Of a stretch of 38,458 nt of DNA, positions 16,073-25,290 are shown one piece after another (within the stretch, counting starts at the first letter, position 1; every line of letters begins with the position of its first letter). The stretch is taken from NCBI GenBank assembly GCA_034002405.1, contig JAVFAS010000033.1, positions 1 to 38,458 on the forward strand, in the 5' to 3' direction. The stretch comes from SZUA-365 sp034002405 (lineage in GTDB: Bacteria > Bacteroidota > Ignavibacteria > SZUA-365). Under the pieces are notes generated by a model. It saw nothing but the letters and a program-made list of their open reading frames with translations. It made no database searches and was not told where the DNA came from. Made by a program: the position numbers and the translations under genes.

Positions 16073-17998
16073 ATGAAAATCCTGCTCGCCCTGTGTTGTC
16101 TGCTCCTGCTGGCGTCCCCGCTGGACGCGCAGCAGTATTTGCGTGGCGCGATGCGCCTGGGCGTCAACGGGGGCGTCAATGTCGGCGGCGAGGAGGCGAC
16201 CGCGAAATACGCGGAGTACACGCCACACCCGTACGGGACGCTGACCTTCGAGTACTATCCGATTCCGTACATCGCCCTGACGGCCTCGATTCTTGCCGGC
16301 ACGCTCGAGGCGGAGATCGACGGCCGCGCGCAGTTTCCCGCCTATGGCGAGCGATTGATCACCGGGTACAATGCGAAGTACTACGGGCTCGGCATCGGTG
16401 GACATTTCCTGCTGCCGCCGCTGTTCGGAACCATGCCGTTCGTGCGTCCGCGCATCGGGTATCTGGCGCATCAAACGCGGGTGGATGGCGAGCATGGATT
16501 CGAGGAGCGGATTTCGGGTTCCGCCCTGACCTACGGGTTCGGTGCGGGCATCGAATATCCCCTCGCGCGAAACCTCGATCTGACCTTCGCCTACGATCTG
16601 GTACTCACCAGCAGCGACGATCTCGACGGCCTGCGATCAGGTGATCGCAACGACGCCCTCTCGGTGTTCACCCTCGGCATCAACGTGCTGATCCGTCCGG
16701 GAGGCACGATGCCGTCAGGAGCGGACGCCGGCGGCCGTGCCATGGCATCGGGTCCGGTGCCGGGCGTGGACCGGCGGACCAGACCGATCGCGGAGGCGAC
16801 CGGTGACGCGGGGGATGGACCCCAGGCCCGGCGCACGGAGGGACGGGACGATGATGTCCGGAATACCGCATCCGATACTCCGGAACGTGGCGAGGCGCGT
16901 CCGGGCGACGCGGATGGGTTGCAGGGCCTCGTCATCGATCGCACGACCACGCTGCGCGCGGAGGAACTCCCGCCCGCCGCGTTAGCGACGACGTTGCAGC
17001 TCGCGACACAACTGCGTATCAGTGCCGTGGCGCGATTGCGTGATTTCGAGGATGATCCTTCGTTGCTGACCCTGCGGGTGCTGCAAACGGGAACCGAGCG
17101 CATGCGTCTGAAATGCTCGGTGGAGATGCTGCGCGACGAGGAGACGATCTACGAAGGTACCGCGGATCTGACGCTCGCCGGTCGCGAGGCGCTGTTCGAT
17201 GCGGCGGATCTGATCGACCTGGAAACGCTGGTCGCGCGCAATGACGGCGCGGCGCCCCTGCCGCGCGGCAACTATCTCGTGCGCGTGTCCACCATCGCCT
17301 GGGATCACGATCTCGGCAGTCTGAGCAAGGCAAAGTTTCTCCACGTGGATCTGCGGCCGATATTCGGCGCGAAGGAGGCGGAAGCCCGCGATCTGATCGT
17401 TGCCCAGGCCGCCGACGTCACCCTCGAAGGGAACCAGCAGCTGTTGGTGAACTTTTTCCGTGCCCCGGGCGATGCGACGACGCGACCCCGCACCGATCAC
17501 GGCGGTGCCGCGTCGTCACGTGCCGCGCTGCAACTCGCGCCGCCCTCGCTCACGGGGACGCCACGGGAACAGTACCTCGCCGAGGCCGTCGAGCGGTCGC
17601 TCGGGGAAGGGTTGAAACTGCAGAGCATCGCCGGGAGCATCGGACGCGCACGGAACCTCAACCTGATTCTCTCCGAAATCTTTTTCGCGATGGACAGCGA
17701 TCTGCTGCACGAGGAAGCACGGCTGCTGCTGGACAATGCCGCGCGCCTGCTCAACCAGCATCCGGAACTCTTCGCGGAAATCCGCGGCTACGCGAATGAT
17801 GCCGGTGACGAAAGCAGCAACCGGCTGCTCGCCGAGCGCCGCGCCCAACGTGTGCTCGAATACCTGGTGCGGCAGAAGCTCAGCGCCTATCGTATCTCCG
17901 CGGGCGCGGGGGAGGTGCAGCCGCATCCCGCGCGCACCGGAGAGGATGCGCGTCGCGACCGCCGCGTGGAAATCGTCCTGAAAAACCGGGGAATGTAG
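16073..17998 (+). CDS. OmpA-family outer-membrane protein
   Basis: This 641-residue protein has a signal peptide (1-20, ending LDAQ) and an N-terminal outer-membrane beta-barrel (about 21-213) with aromatic strand ends. A hydrophilic, low-complexity linker (about 215-300, rich in Gly, Ala, Arg and Asp) leads to a beta-sandwich-like middle region (about 300-450). The C-terminal OmpA/MotB peptidoglycan-binding domain (about 530-641) is recognisable by FFAMDSDLL, EIRGYAND, SNRLLAERRAQRV and RRDRRVEIVL. It should tether the outer membrane to the cell wall. ATG 16073 begins the signal peptide; there is no good ribosome site, unlike most genes here. The long middle region is larger than in classical OmpA. 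Confidence 0.88.
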   Translation: MKILLALCCLLLLASPLDAQQYLRGAMRLGVNGGVNVGGEEATAKYAEYTPHPYGTLTFEYYPIPYIALTASILAGTLEAEIDGRAQFPAYGERLITGYNAKYYGLGIGGHFLLPPLFGTMPFVRPRIGYLAHQTRVDGEHGFEERISGSALTYGFGAGIEYPLARNLDLTFAYDLVLTSSDDLDGLRSGDRNDALSVFTLGINVLIRPGGTMPSGADAGGRAMASGPVPGVDRRTRPIAEATGDAGDGPQARRTEGRDDDVRNTASDTPERGEARPGDADGLQGLVIDRTTTLRAEELPPAALATTLQLATQLRISAVARLRDFEDDPSLLTLRVLQTGTERMRLKCSVEMLRDEETIYEGTADLTLAGREALFDAADLIDLETLVARNDGAAPLPRGNYLVRVSTIAWDHDLGSLSKAKFLHVDLRPIFGAKEAEARDLIVAQAADVTLEGNQQLLVNFFRAPGDATTRPRTDHGGAASSRAALQLAPPSLTGTPREQYLAEAVERSLGEGLKLQSIAGSIGRARNLNLILSEIFFAMDSDLLHEEARLLLDNAARLLNQHPELFAEIRGYANDAGDESSNRLLAERRAQRVLEYLVRQKLSAYRISAGAGEVQPHPARTGEDARRDRRVEIVLKNRGM

Positions 17999-18024
17999 TC
18001 ACATCCGAATTCTTGCGTGCATGA

Positions 18025-18059
18025 AAAAACCGGGATATCGTCTGAATATCCCGGTTTTT
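18025..18059. terminator. Bidirectional terminator between convergent genes
   Basis: AAAAACCGGGATAT (18025-18038) pairs perfectly with 18046-18059 around a 7-base loop. The arms start with an A-run and end with a T-run, so it can stop transcripts from the OmpA gene on the plus strand and from the BtpA-family gene on the minus strand. Confidence 0.9.
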
Positions 18060-18129
18060 CATGTTGGTCCTGCCCACGTGATCGCCGGATGCGCGGGGCA
18101 CATGGATGCGCGGGGCATCCGGCACCGAA

Positions 18130-18933
18130 CTATGTGCGGATGATCTGATGGGCGCGTCGCGCGAACTCGGCCGCGGCATCATGATCGACAGGCGCGGCGG
18201 AAATGCGACCGACCTTGATCGCGGTGCCCACGATGATGCCATGCGCGAAGGCGAAGGTCTCGGCCAGGGTCTCGACGCGCACCCCGCTGCCGACGAATAC
18301 CGGCGCGGCGGTGCTTGCGGCGGCGACCTGGACATCCTCGAGATCGGTCGCTTCGCCCGTTCCGCTGCCCGAGACGATCACCGCGTCGGCGAGTCCGCGT
18401 TCGACCGTGTCACGCACCGCGTCGGCGAGCGAGCACGGCGCGAGCGGCGTGCCATGTTTCACGAAGACATCGGCGAGGATCGACACCTCGCGTGCGTCGA
18501 TGGTCTGGCGGTAGCGCAGCGTTTCCGCGGCACGTCCTTCGAGCACCCCCTGGTCGGTCACCATCGCACCGCTGTGGACATTGATGCGGACGAAGCGTGC
18601 ACCGGTCGCGGCCGCGACGGCGAGTGCTCCTTCCGCGTCGTTGCGCAGCATCTGCACGCCGATGGGGATACTGATCTCTTCCTGCAGCGCGGTGATGATC
18701 GCGGTCATTTCCGCCACGACCTGTTTACCCGCATCCTGCCGGAAATAGGGGGCATCGCCGAAGTTCTCGACGAGGATCGCATCGAATCCCGCGTCCTGCA
18801 GGCTGCGGGCATCCGCCCGCGCCCGGTCGTGGATATGGTCACGCGAGCCGCCATAGCCCGGGGATCCGGGCAGGGGCAGCAGATGCGTCATGCCGATGAG
18901 GCGGATGGAAGTCAGGAACTGCCGGTGCGCCAT
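18130..18933 (-). CDS. BtpA/SgcQ-family protein
   Basis: This 267-residue TIM-barrel-like protein matches the BtpA/SgcQ family: the GMTHLLPLPGSPGY start, the GFDAILVENFGDAPY strand, RINVHSG, DVFVKHG and the GSGTGEATD phosphate-binding-type loop near residue 190. In cyanobacteria BtpA helps photosystem I accumulate, but non-photosynthetic bacteria carry it widely and its reaction there is unknown. GGAGG sits five bases before the ATG. It lies 33 bases downstream of dihydrolipoyl dehydrogenase but nothing links the two functionally. Annotated function stays generic. Confidence 0.85.
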   Translation of the reverse strand: MAHRQFLTSIRLIGMTHLLPLPGSPGYGGSRDHIHDRARADARSLQDAGFDAILVENFGDAPYFRQDAGKQVVAEMTAIITALQEEISIPIGVQMLRNDAEGALAVAAATGARFVRINVHSGAMVTDQGVLEGRAAETLRYRQTIDAREVSILADVFVKHGTPLAPCSLADAVRDTVERGLADAVIVSGSGTGEATDLEDVQVAAASTAAPVFVGSGVRVETLAETFAFAHGIIVGTAIKVGRISAAPVDHDAAAEFARRAHQIIRT

Positions 18934-18966
18934 GGGAACCTCCTTCCAAAATAAAAGAAAAAAGGA

Positions 18967-20364
18967 CTAAAAATTCACGGATTCGCCATAGGCCACCGCC
19001 GTGGCCTCCATGAGTGCTTCCGAGAGCGTCGGATGCGCATGGACGGTCTTGATCAGCTCGTGCTCGGTGGTTTCAAGGGTGCGGCCCAGGGCGGCTTCGG
19101 CGATCAGTTCCGTCGCCTCGGCGCCGATGATATGCGCACCCAGGAGTTCACCGTATTTCGCGTCGTAAATCATCTTGACGAACCCCTCGGGGTGTCCGGC
19201 CGCGACGGCCTTGCCCGACGCGGAGAAGGGGAATTTTCCGATCTTGAGCTCATACCCCTGTTCGCGCGCTTTTTTCTCCGTCAGTCCGACGCTTGCCACC
19301 TGCGGTTGACAGTAAGTGCAGCCGGGGATGTTGTCGTAATTGACCGGCACCGGATGTTTCCCGGCGATGGCCTCGACGCAGGTGATGCCTTCGGCCGAGG
19401 CGACATGCGCGAGCCAGGGCGGACCGACCACGTCGCCGATGGCGTACACGCCCGGGATATTCGTGCGATAATATTCGTCGACCACGATATAACCACGGTC
19501 GAGCGCGACGCCCACGGTCTCGAGGCCGATATTCTCGACATTGCCCTGCACGCCCACGGCCATCAGCGCCATATCGCCGTCGAGCACCTCTTCTCCTTTC
19601 TCGCTTTCGACCGTGACGCGGACGCCGTCATCGCCGCGTGCGATGCTCTTGACCTTTGATTTCGTCTTGATACCGATTTTTTTCTTGCGGAAGGCACGTT
19701 CAAGCTCCTTCGAGACATCCTCGTCCTCGATCGGCAGCAGGTGGTCGAGCATTTCCACGATGGTGACCTGGGTGCCGAGGGCATTGTAGAAGTAGGCGAA
19801 CTCCACGCCGATGGCGCCCGCGCCCAGGACGATCAGCCGTTCGGGGCGTTCCGGCAGGGACATTGCCTCGAAATACGAGATCACCCGTTCATGGTCGATC
19901 TCGATGCCGGGGATGCTGCGTGGGCGGGCACCGGTGGCGAGAATGACATGCGTGGCCTCGATCTCGTCGAGCGCGGCCCCGTCGCGATTGAAGGTGCCGA
20001 CACGTCCCGCCGCCAGGAGCTTGCCATAGGCCTCGATATGGGTGACGTTGTATTTCTTGAACAGGTAGGCGACGCCTTTCGACATGCGGTCGGCGATGCC
20101 GCGGCTGCGCGCGATGATTTTCGAAAAATCGAACGAGACGTTGTCGAATGTGAGGCCGTAATCCTCGGCATGCTGCACGGTCTCCCAGATTTCCGCGTTG
20201 CGCAGGAGGGATTTCGTGGGAATGCAGCCCCAGTTGAGGCAGATGCCGCCGAGATGTTTCGCCTCGATGCAGGCGGTGCGGAATCCCAGCTGCGCCGCGC
20301 GAATGGCCGCGACATATCCTCCGGGTCCTCCCCCGATGACGACCACGTCAAATGCTTGTGCCAT
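18967..20364 (-). CDS. lpdA: Dihydrolipoyl dehydrogenase
   Basis: This 465-residue flavoenzyme (E3) reoxidises dihydrolipoamide in 2-oxoacid dehydrogenase or glycine cleavage complexes, passing electrons to NAD. It shows the N-terminal FAD motif GGGPGGY (11-17), the redox-active disulfide CLNWGC (Cys42 and Cys47), a second nucleotide motif GAGAIGVEF near 185, and the C-terminal catalytic HAHPTLSE (His444, Glu449). GGAG lies ten bases before the ATG at 20364. No E1 or E2 subunit genes are adjacent, so it may be shared by several complexes. Confidence 0.95.
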   Translation of the reverse strand: MAQAFDVVVIGGGPGGYVAAIRAAQLGFRTACIEAKHLGGICLNWGCIPTKSLLRNAEIWETVQHAEDYGLTFDNVSFDFSKIIARSRGIADRMSKGVAYLFKKYNVTHIEAYGKLLAAGRVGTFNRDGAALDEIEATHVILATGARPRSIPGIEIDHERVISYFEAMSLPERPERLIVLGAGAIGVEFAYFYNALGTQVTIVEMLDHLLPIEDEDVSKELERAFRKKKIGIKTKSKVKSIARGDDGVRVTVESEKGEEVLDGDMALMAVGVQGNVENIGLETVGVALDRGYIVVDEYYRTNIPGVYAIGDVVGPPWLAHVASAEGITCVEAIAGKHPVPVNYDNIPGCTYCQPQVASVGLTEKKAREQGYELKIGKFPFSASGKAVAAGHPEGFVKMIYDAKYGELLGAHIIGAEATELIAEAALGRTLETTEHELIKTVHAHPTLSEALMEATAVAYGESVNF

Positions 20365-20406
20365 GTGAATGCTTCTCCGATCGATACAGGTGGATGGCGG
20401 TACGGA

Positions 20407-20949
20407 TTATCCGAGGGCTTCCGGATTGAAGGTCCCCGGGAGGGCCGAGTGCCGCTCGCGTGTGAGTGCCGGCTCGAGGCCGATCAGTCGGGCGTAGACG
20501 GTCAACTGGCCGCGATGATACATTTCATGCTGGATCGCGTCGGAGAGCAGCGTGAGCCGTGTCTCGCGGGATCCATCGAGTTTTTTCACCAATTGCATCA
20601 TGTGCAGGTCACCCGCCTCGCGGAGCCGTTCCTCTGCATCGCGATACTGTTCGACCAGCAGGTTGACGAGTTTCTCCTGCGTATCGGCGCGGGTGATGTT
20701 GGGCGCGTAGACATTCGCCAACTGCGAAAGGCTTGCGCGTTCGAGGTTCGTATCCTCGCGCATCAGTTCCTCGATCGTGATGATCGAGAGTTCGAGGATG
20801 TGATGCATGATGTCCATGATGCTGCGTGTTTCCAGCGTGGCGCGAAACGTGAGCCGGGTGGGCGGGATGTTGGACAATTCCCGAATCACACCGCGGCGCA
20901 CGGCATACCAGCGTTGCAGCGTTTCGTCCAAGAGCGTGTGTGTTGCCAT
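20407..20949 (-). CDS. DinB family protein
   Basis: This 180-residue all-helical protein of the DinB/YfiT four-helix-bundle superfamily has the expected metal-binding histidines: IMHHILE near residue 48 in helix 2 and HEMYHRGQ near 140 (HxxxH). Members bind a divalent metal; some are thiol-dependent transferases or damage-inducible proteins, most are uncharacterised. ATG 20949 is chosen because the family fold starts right after it (MATHTLLDE) and longer reading of this frame enters the N gap. The scaffold gap lies 58 bases upstream. Confidence 0.87.
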   Translation of the reverse strand: MATHTLLDETLQRWYAVRRGVIRELSNIPPTRLTFRATLETRSIMDIMHHILELSIITIEELMREDTNLERASLSQLANVYAPNITRADTQEKLVNLLVEQYRDAEERLREAGDLHMMQLVKKLDGSRETRLTLLSDAIQHEMYHRGQLTVYARLIGLEPALTRERHSALPGTFNPEALG

Positions 20950-21007
20950 GAATGGAATCCCGGGTTCGGTGGTGTTCTGTGTCAAATGTACGGAACGAAA
21001 CGATGCC

Positions 21008-21107
21008 NNNNNNNNNNNNNNNNNNNNNNNNNNNNNNNNNNNNNNNNNNNNNNNNNNNNNNNNNNNNNNNNNNNNNNNNNNNNNNNNNNNNNNNNNNNNN
21101 NNNNNNN
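21008..21107. other. Scaffold gap of exactly 100 N
   Basis: One hundred N mark a join of unknown true length between two contigs. It cuts the 3' end of the flavin-reductase gene and follows 18-bp repeat units, which probably caused the assembly to break. Any frame translated across the N block is meaningless. Confidence 0.98.
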
Positions 21108-21152
21108 AGCAGCGCGGGATCGGACAGCAGGGCGGGATCGGACAGCAGGGCG
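21108..21152 (-). repeat. 18-bp in-frame tandem repeat at the gap edge
   Basis: Units of 18 bp (CAGCAGGGCGGGATCGGA on the plus strand, encoding LLSDPA) start at 21125 and 21143. A near copy at 21108-21124 touches the N block. The array probably continues into the gap, so its copy number is unknown. Confidence 0.8.
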
Positions 21153-22195
21153 CATTCCCATCCCATCGCCGTGTCACCGTGACGCAGCGCGAGCTGGGCG
21201 CAGTATTGCAGGCGGATGGCGGTTCCCTCGGTGGAGACCGTGCCGGCGGTCCAGTCGGCCAGCGCGGCCGTGAGCGCGCGTTCGGGCGTGCCGCGACGGA
21301 GTTCGATGGCGAAACTGTCCGGCATGCTGTCGCCGGCCGGCAGCCCGTCTCTGTCCGGCAGCCCGTCTCTGTCCGGCAGCCCGTCGCTGGCTGGCAGCCC
21401 GTCGGTCGCCGCTCCGCCATCGGAGGCGGGCGGATGGGCGAGGCGTGCCTGCCAGCGCGGGAGGATATCGGTGGTGTCGGGCAGGTGCGCGACCCCCGCC
21501 AGTCGGGCGAGGTCGTTGCCGGTGAGCACGCAGCTTTCGCGGATGTGCCGCGGCAGTGCATCGAAGCCGATGCCGGCGTGTTTCGGTTTCGAGAGTTCGA
21601 ACAGGGCCGGACCACTGGCGCGGCAATACCAGTTGTAGCCCATGCGTGCGACGAGATCGAGGCGGTCGGGATCGATGCGGTCGCCCTCGAAGGCGGACTC
21701 GCGCACGTGGAACATCACGACCTCGGCGATCATCAGGTTACCGCTTCCCGGATTGCCGCCGGTATCGACGTGCTGCAGCAGGCGGCATTCCATGACGAAC
21801 GGGGACTCGGCCACGCCCGGCGGGGCGACCAGGCGGGAGGGTAGTTTGGTGAATCCGGCCTTGACGAATTCATCGACGCCGCGGTCGTAATCGGAGGAGG
21901 CGAGACTGATCTGCTCGACCATGTCATGGGACACCGCCGAGACGGTGAATTCACGAGTCGCCGCGATGTTGAGGAAGCTGTGCTTGGGGGTGCCGTCGCT
22001 GCCGCGGTAAGCGGGCGAGACGACGATGACCGGGGGATTCGCGCCGAAGGCGTTGAAGAAACTGAATGGCGAGAGGTTGTTCCTTCCTTCCTCGTCGAGT
22101 GTCGAGACCAGCGCGATCGGTCGCGGCGCCACACCGCTCAGCAGCAACCGGTGGACGAAGGGCACAGGATGTTCTTTCGGATTGAAGCTTTTCAT
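21108..22195 (-). CDS. Flavin reductase family protein with long repeat-bearing extension (3' end lost in gap)
   Basis: About 362 residues are visible. The first 200 or so match the flavin reductase-like, FMN-binding split-barrel family (PFVHRLLLSGVAPRPIALVSTLDEEG, NLSPFSFFNAFGANPP, FTVSAVSHDMVEQ). These proteins reduce flavin with NAD(P)H or act as small FMN oxidoreductases. After about residue 230 comes an unrecognised extension with four copies of a six-residue DGLPxx repeat and then LLSDPA repeats that run into the N gap. ATG 22195 (MKSFNPKEH) is preferred over a TTG seven codons upstream. The extension is much longer than in usual family members, and its C-terminus is unknown because the gene is interrupted. 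Confidence 0.8.
21337..21408 (-). repeat. 18-bp in-frame tandem repeat, four units
   Basis: Units at 21337-21354 and 21355-21372 are identical; 21373-21390 and 21391-21408 are diverged copies. On the coding strand they encode a DGLPxx hexapeptide repeat in the extension of the flavin reductase family protein. Confidence 0.85.
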
Positions 22196-22273
22196 GTCCG
22201 TGGTCCGTCTTCGCAATCGTGAACGTTCCGGGGCCGGTCTGACCGCGGAGATATCGGAGTCAGCGCTCTGATA

Positions 22274-23275
22274 TTAACGGATGTGCCGGACGGTGTTTTC
22301 CAGCCGTCCGAGTCGCTCGATTTCGCATACCACCACATCGCCGTCCTTCAACCACCAGGCGGGATCGTAGACCTTCGAGCCGTTGAGTTCGAGGAAGCAT
22401 CCCGTCCCCACGGTGCCGGAGCCGATGACGTCACCGGGATACAGCGTGACCCCGTAGGAGGCGCGTTCGAGAATCTGTGCGAAGGTCCAGCTCATGTCCC
22501 GCAGATTGCCGCGGCTCACCTCCGTGCCGTTGACCGTGCAGGTCATCGTCAGATCGTAGCGTTCGCCCGCTTCGCCATCGACGCGACGGTCGGCCAGCTC
22601 GTCCTTCGTGACCATCCAGGGACCGATGGACGTGGCGAAGTCCTTTCCCTTGGCGGGTCCAAGATTCAGTTTCATTTCATGCATCTGCAGCGCGCGGGCG
22701 CTCCAGTCATTCATGACCATGTAGCCGGCGATGTAGGCATCCGCCTCCGCGGCCGGAATGTTGCGGCCCTCGCGTCCCACGACAATCGCGCATTCGAGTT
22801 CGAAGTCGAGCTTGTCGAGATGGAGGTCCAGCACGTCAACCGCACCCGGCCCGGTGACGGCATTGTGGTTCGTGAAGTAAAAAATCGGGATCTCGTCGAA
22901 TTCCGGAATCATCTCCACCCCCCGGTTACGGCGCGCCGCCTCGACATGCTGCCGGAAAGCATAGCCGTCGCGCATGGAGGTGGGACGCGGCACGGGAGCG
23001 AGCAGGCGTACGTCGGCGGCCGGCATGGCGATGCGTTCGCCTTCGACCTCGGCGGGCGATCCCGCGGCGCGAAACCACGCCTCGACCTTGCGCGCCACGG
23101 CCATGGCCTCCTCGCCACCGCGAAGAAACGCGTTCATTTCGTTCGGCAACAGATCGTCATTGTCCTTCTGTGTGTAGCGCTGCATCGTGTGCGCGGCCTG
23201 CACGTCCATCACCATGTCATCCACCACCGCGCCCAGCAGCGCCCGTCCCTGATGTTCAAACGTTACGAATTTCAT
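22274..23275 (-). CDS. Fumarylacetoacetate hydrolase family protein
   Basis: This 333-residue protein of the FAH superfamily cleaves carbon-carbon bonds or decarboxylates and isomerises 2-oxo acids in aromatic catabolism. Recognisable family blocks are DYxFELECAIVVGREG-like (here LDFELECAIVVG), YMVMNDWSAR, GPAKGKDFATSIGPWMVT, ILERASYGVTLYPGDVIGSGTVGTG and the C-terminal GDVVVCEIERLG. The acidic metal ligands of the family are in these blocks. GGAG lies about ten bases before the ATG. The gene is immediately upstream of a flavin reductase family gene (78 bases), so a small aromatic-degradation unit is possible but not shown. The leader at 23281-23320 is AT-rich. Confidence 0.9.
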   Translation of the reverse strand: MKFVTFEHQGRALLGAVVDDMVMDVQAAHTMQRYTQKDNDDLLPNEMNAFLRGGEEAMAVARKVEAWFRAAGSPAEVEGERIAMPAADVRLLAPVPRPTSMRDGYAFRQHVEAARRNRGVEMIPEFDEIPIFYFTNHNAVTGPGAVDVLDLHLDKLDFELECAIVVGREGRNIPAAEADAYIAGYMVMNDWSARALQMHEMKLNLGPAKGKDFATSIGPWMVTKDELADRRVDGEAGERYDLTMTCTVNGTEVSRGNLRDMSWTFAQILERASYGVTLYPGDVIGSGTVGTGCFLELNGSKVYDPAWWLKDGDVVVCEIERLGRLENTVRHIR

Positions 23276-23332
23276 TCCAGAAATACTCCTCTTATACTCT
23301 TATAATATACATCCAAACGCGATATCTTCCAG

Positions 23333-23402
23333 CCATTGGCCATTGGCTATTGGCCATTGGCTATTGGCCATTGGCTATTGGCCAAAAGCCAAAAGCCATC
23401 AG
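23333..23402. repeat. Heptanucleotide array, ten units
   Basis: Ten 7-bp units: CCATTGG and CTATTGG alternate over seven units (23333-23381), followed by CCAAAAG twice and CCATCAG. The last unit overlaps the stop codon (23399-23401) of the minus-strand methionine synthase fragment. Length, period and position at a gene end match the array at 5368-5437. Confidence 0.9.
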
Positions 23403-25219
23403 GCCGCTTCCCACTCCCGCCTGTCCATGATCAGGTCCATCGCGATCGCACGGCCACGCTCGTCGATCCTGTACAGCGGCATGATCTTGCTTGCGTGGAC
23501 GATGGCCATGTCGAGCCCTGCTTCGCAGGCGTAATGCATGAACACGGAATTGAGGACATGCCGTGCGTGCGGGTTGAGTCCGAACGAGACATTGGAGACG
23601 CCGAGGCTGGTGAAGCAGCGGGGCCAGGCCTGTTTGATCAGGCGGATGGCCTCGACGGTTTCGATCGCCGAGCGGCGGAATTCCTCGTCGCCACTGCCGA
23701 GGGTGAAGGTCAGTGTATCGAACACGAGGTCTTCGTCACGAAGGCCGAAGCCATGCACGGCGATGTCGCGGATGCGCGCGGCGATGTCGAATTTCGCGTG
23801 CGCGGTTTTCGCCATCCCGTCTTCATCGATGGTGAGCGCGACCACCGCGGCGCCGTACCGTTTACACAACGCGAAGACCTGTTCGACGCGTTCCGTCCCG
23901 TCCTCGAGATTGACGGAATTGACGATGGCCTTGCCGGCGTAATGCTTGAGCGCTTCCTCGAGAACGTCGAGTTCGGTGGAATCGATCATGAGTGGAATAC
24001 TGACCTGCGTGTTGAAGCGCGAGACAACCTCGCGCATGTCGCGGCGTTCGTCGCGGCCGACATAGGCCACGCACACATCGAGCAGATGCGCGCCCTCGCG
24101 GATCTGTTCCTTTGCCATGGCGACGATATCGTCGTAACGCTCCTCGAGCAGGAGTTCGCGAAAGCGTTTCGAGCCGTTGGCATTGCAACGTTCGCCGATC
24201 AGCAACGGCGGGGGATCGAGATGCATCGGGACGGCCGCGTAGAGCGACGAGATCATCGGACTGCGGTCGATGTCGCGGGGGGCGGGACGCAGTTCGCCGG
24301 CCAACCGGGCCAGCCGGGCAATGTGTTCCGCGGTCGTGCCACAACAGCCACCGATGATGGAGACACCAAACTCGGTGATGAAGCGGCGCATGTGCGACTC
24401 GAGTTCGTCGGGTGTGAGCTTGTAACAGGTGTGTCCGCCGATGTTTTCCGGGATGCCGGCGTTGGGCATGACAAACACCGGCCGGGGGGAGTACTGGCAG
24501 ATATATCGGAGACTTTCCTCCATTTCCTTCGGACCGGTGGCACAGTTCATCCCGAAGGCCGTCACGATATCGTACGGATCGATCGTCGCGACGGCCGCGC
24601 CGATTTCCGTGCCCATGAGCATGGTGCCCATCGTTTCGATGGTGACCGAGACAATGACGGGAAGCTGGATTCCACGCTCTTCGAACATGTGCCGCGTCGC
24701 CGCCAGGGCGGCCTTGACCTGGAGCATGTCCTGGCAGGTCTCGACGCAGAGCAGGTCGACCCCGCCCTCGATGAGCCCCGCCACCTGCTCGGCATACGCA
24801 TCCCGCATTGCGTCGAAACCAATGTGCGCAAGGGATGGAAGCTTCGTGGTGGGTCCGATCGATCCGGCGACGAAACGCGGTTTGTCCGCGGTCGTGTAGG
24901 CGTCGGCCATGCGGCGGGCGATCGCCGCCGCTTCGCGGTTGAGCGTGAAGGCCAGGTCGCCGATGCCGTATTCGTCCAGCACAATGCGTGTCGAACCAAA
25001 TGAATTGGTCTCGATGATATCGGCACCGGCTTCGAGAAAATCGCGATGCACGTGCTCGACGGCCGAAGGCTTCGTCAAAACCAGATACTCATTGCATCCG
25101 TCGAATTCCGCCCCGCCGAAGTCCTCGGCGGTCAGATTCTGTGTCTGCAGGTTGGTACCCGTGGCCCCGTCGAAGACCAGGACACGCCGGGCAAGTGCGT
25201 CAAGAAAACGTGTATCCAT
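23399..25219 (-). CDS. metH: Methionine synthase N-terminal half (homocysteine and folate modules only)
   Basis: This 606-residue protein matches the first two modules of cobalamin-dependent methionine synthase. Residues about 5-310 are the homocysteine S-methyltransferase barrel with zinc cysteines 226 (NCATG), 292 and 293 (GGCCGTT). Residues about 338-590 are the pterin-binding barrel (GERCNANGSKRF, LLDVCVAYVGRDE). The protein stops after IMDRREWEAA, just where the cobalamin-binding cap should begin, so the B12-binding and reactivation modules (about half a normal MetH) are missing. The stop lies in a heptanucleotide array. Either this is a split MetH with the other modules elsewhere or a truncated gene. 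ATG 25219 begins the conserved domain; the frame continues upstream but overlaps the divergent leader. Confidence 0.87.
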   Translation of the reverse strand: MDTRFLDALARRVLVFDGATGTNLQTQNLTAEDFGGAEFDGCNEYLVLTKPSAVEHVHRDFLEAGADIIETNSFGSTRIVLDEYGIGDLAFTLNREAAAIARRMADAYTTADKPRFVAGSIGPTTKLPSLAHIGFDAMRDAYAEQVAGLIEGGVDLLCVETCQDMLQVKAALAATRHMFEERGIQLPVIVSVTIETMGTMLMGTEIGAAVATIDPYDIVTAFGMNCATGPKEMEESLRYICQYSPRPVFVMPNAGIPENIGGHTCYKLTPDELESHMRRFITEFGVSIIGGCCGTTAEHIARLARLAGELRPAPRDIDRSPMISSLYAAVPMHLDPPPLLIGERCNANGSKRFRELLLEERYDDIVAMAKEQIREGAHLLDVCVAYVGRDERRDMREVVSRFNTQVSIPLMIDSTELDVLEEALKHYAGKAIVNSVNLEDGTERVEQVFALCKRYGAAVVALTIDEDGMAKTAHAKFDIAARIRDIAVHGFGLRDEDLVFDTLTFTLGSGDEEFRRSAIETVEAIRLIKQAWPRCFTSLGVSNVSFGLNPHARHVLNSVFMHYACEAGLDMAIVHASKIMPLYRIDERGRAIAMDLIMDRREWEAA

Positions 25220-25290
25220 ATGATTCCGGGATTGCGTCGTGAGAGTGAAAGATAGGAAATTCCGGCTGATATCCCCAGCAGGCAACGCGG

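Noticed and set aside
19741..22216. Frames that read through the N block
   Set aside because: Translation of 100 N joins two contigs of unknown distance; apparent fusions across it are artefacts.
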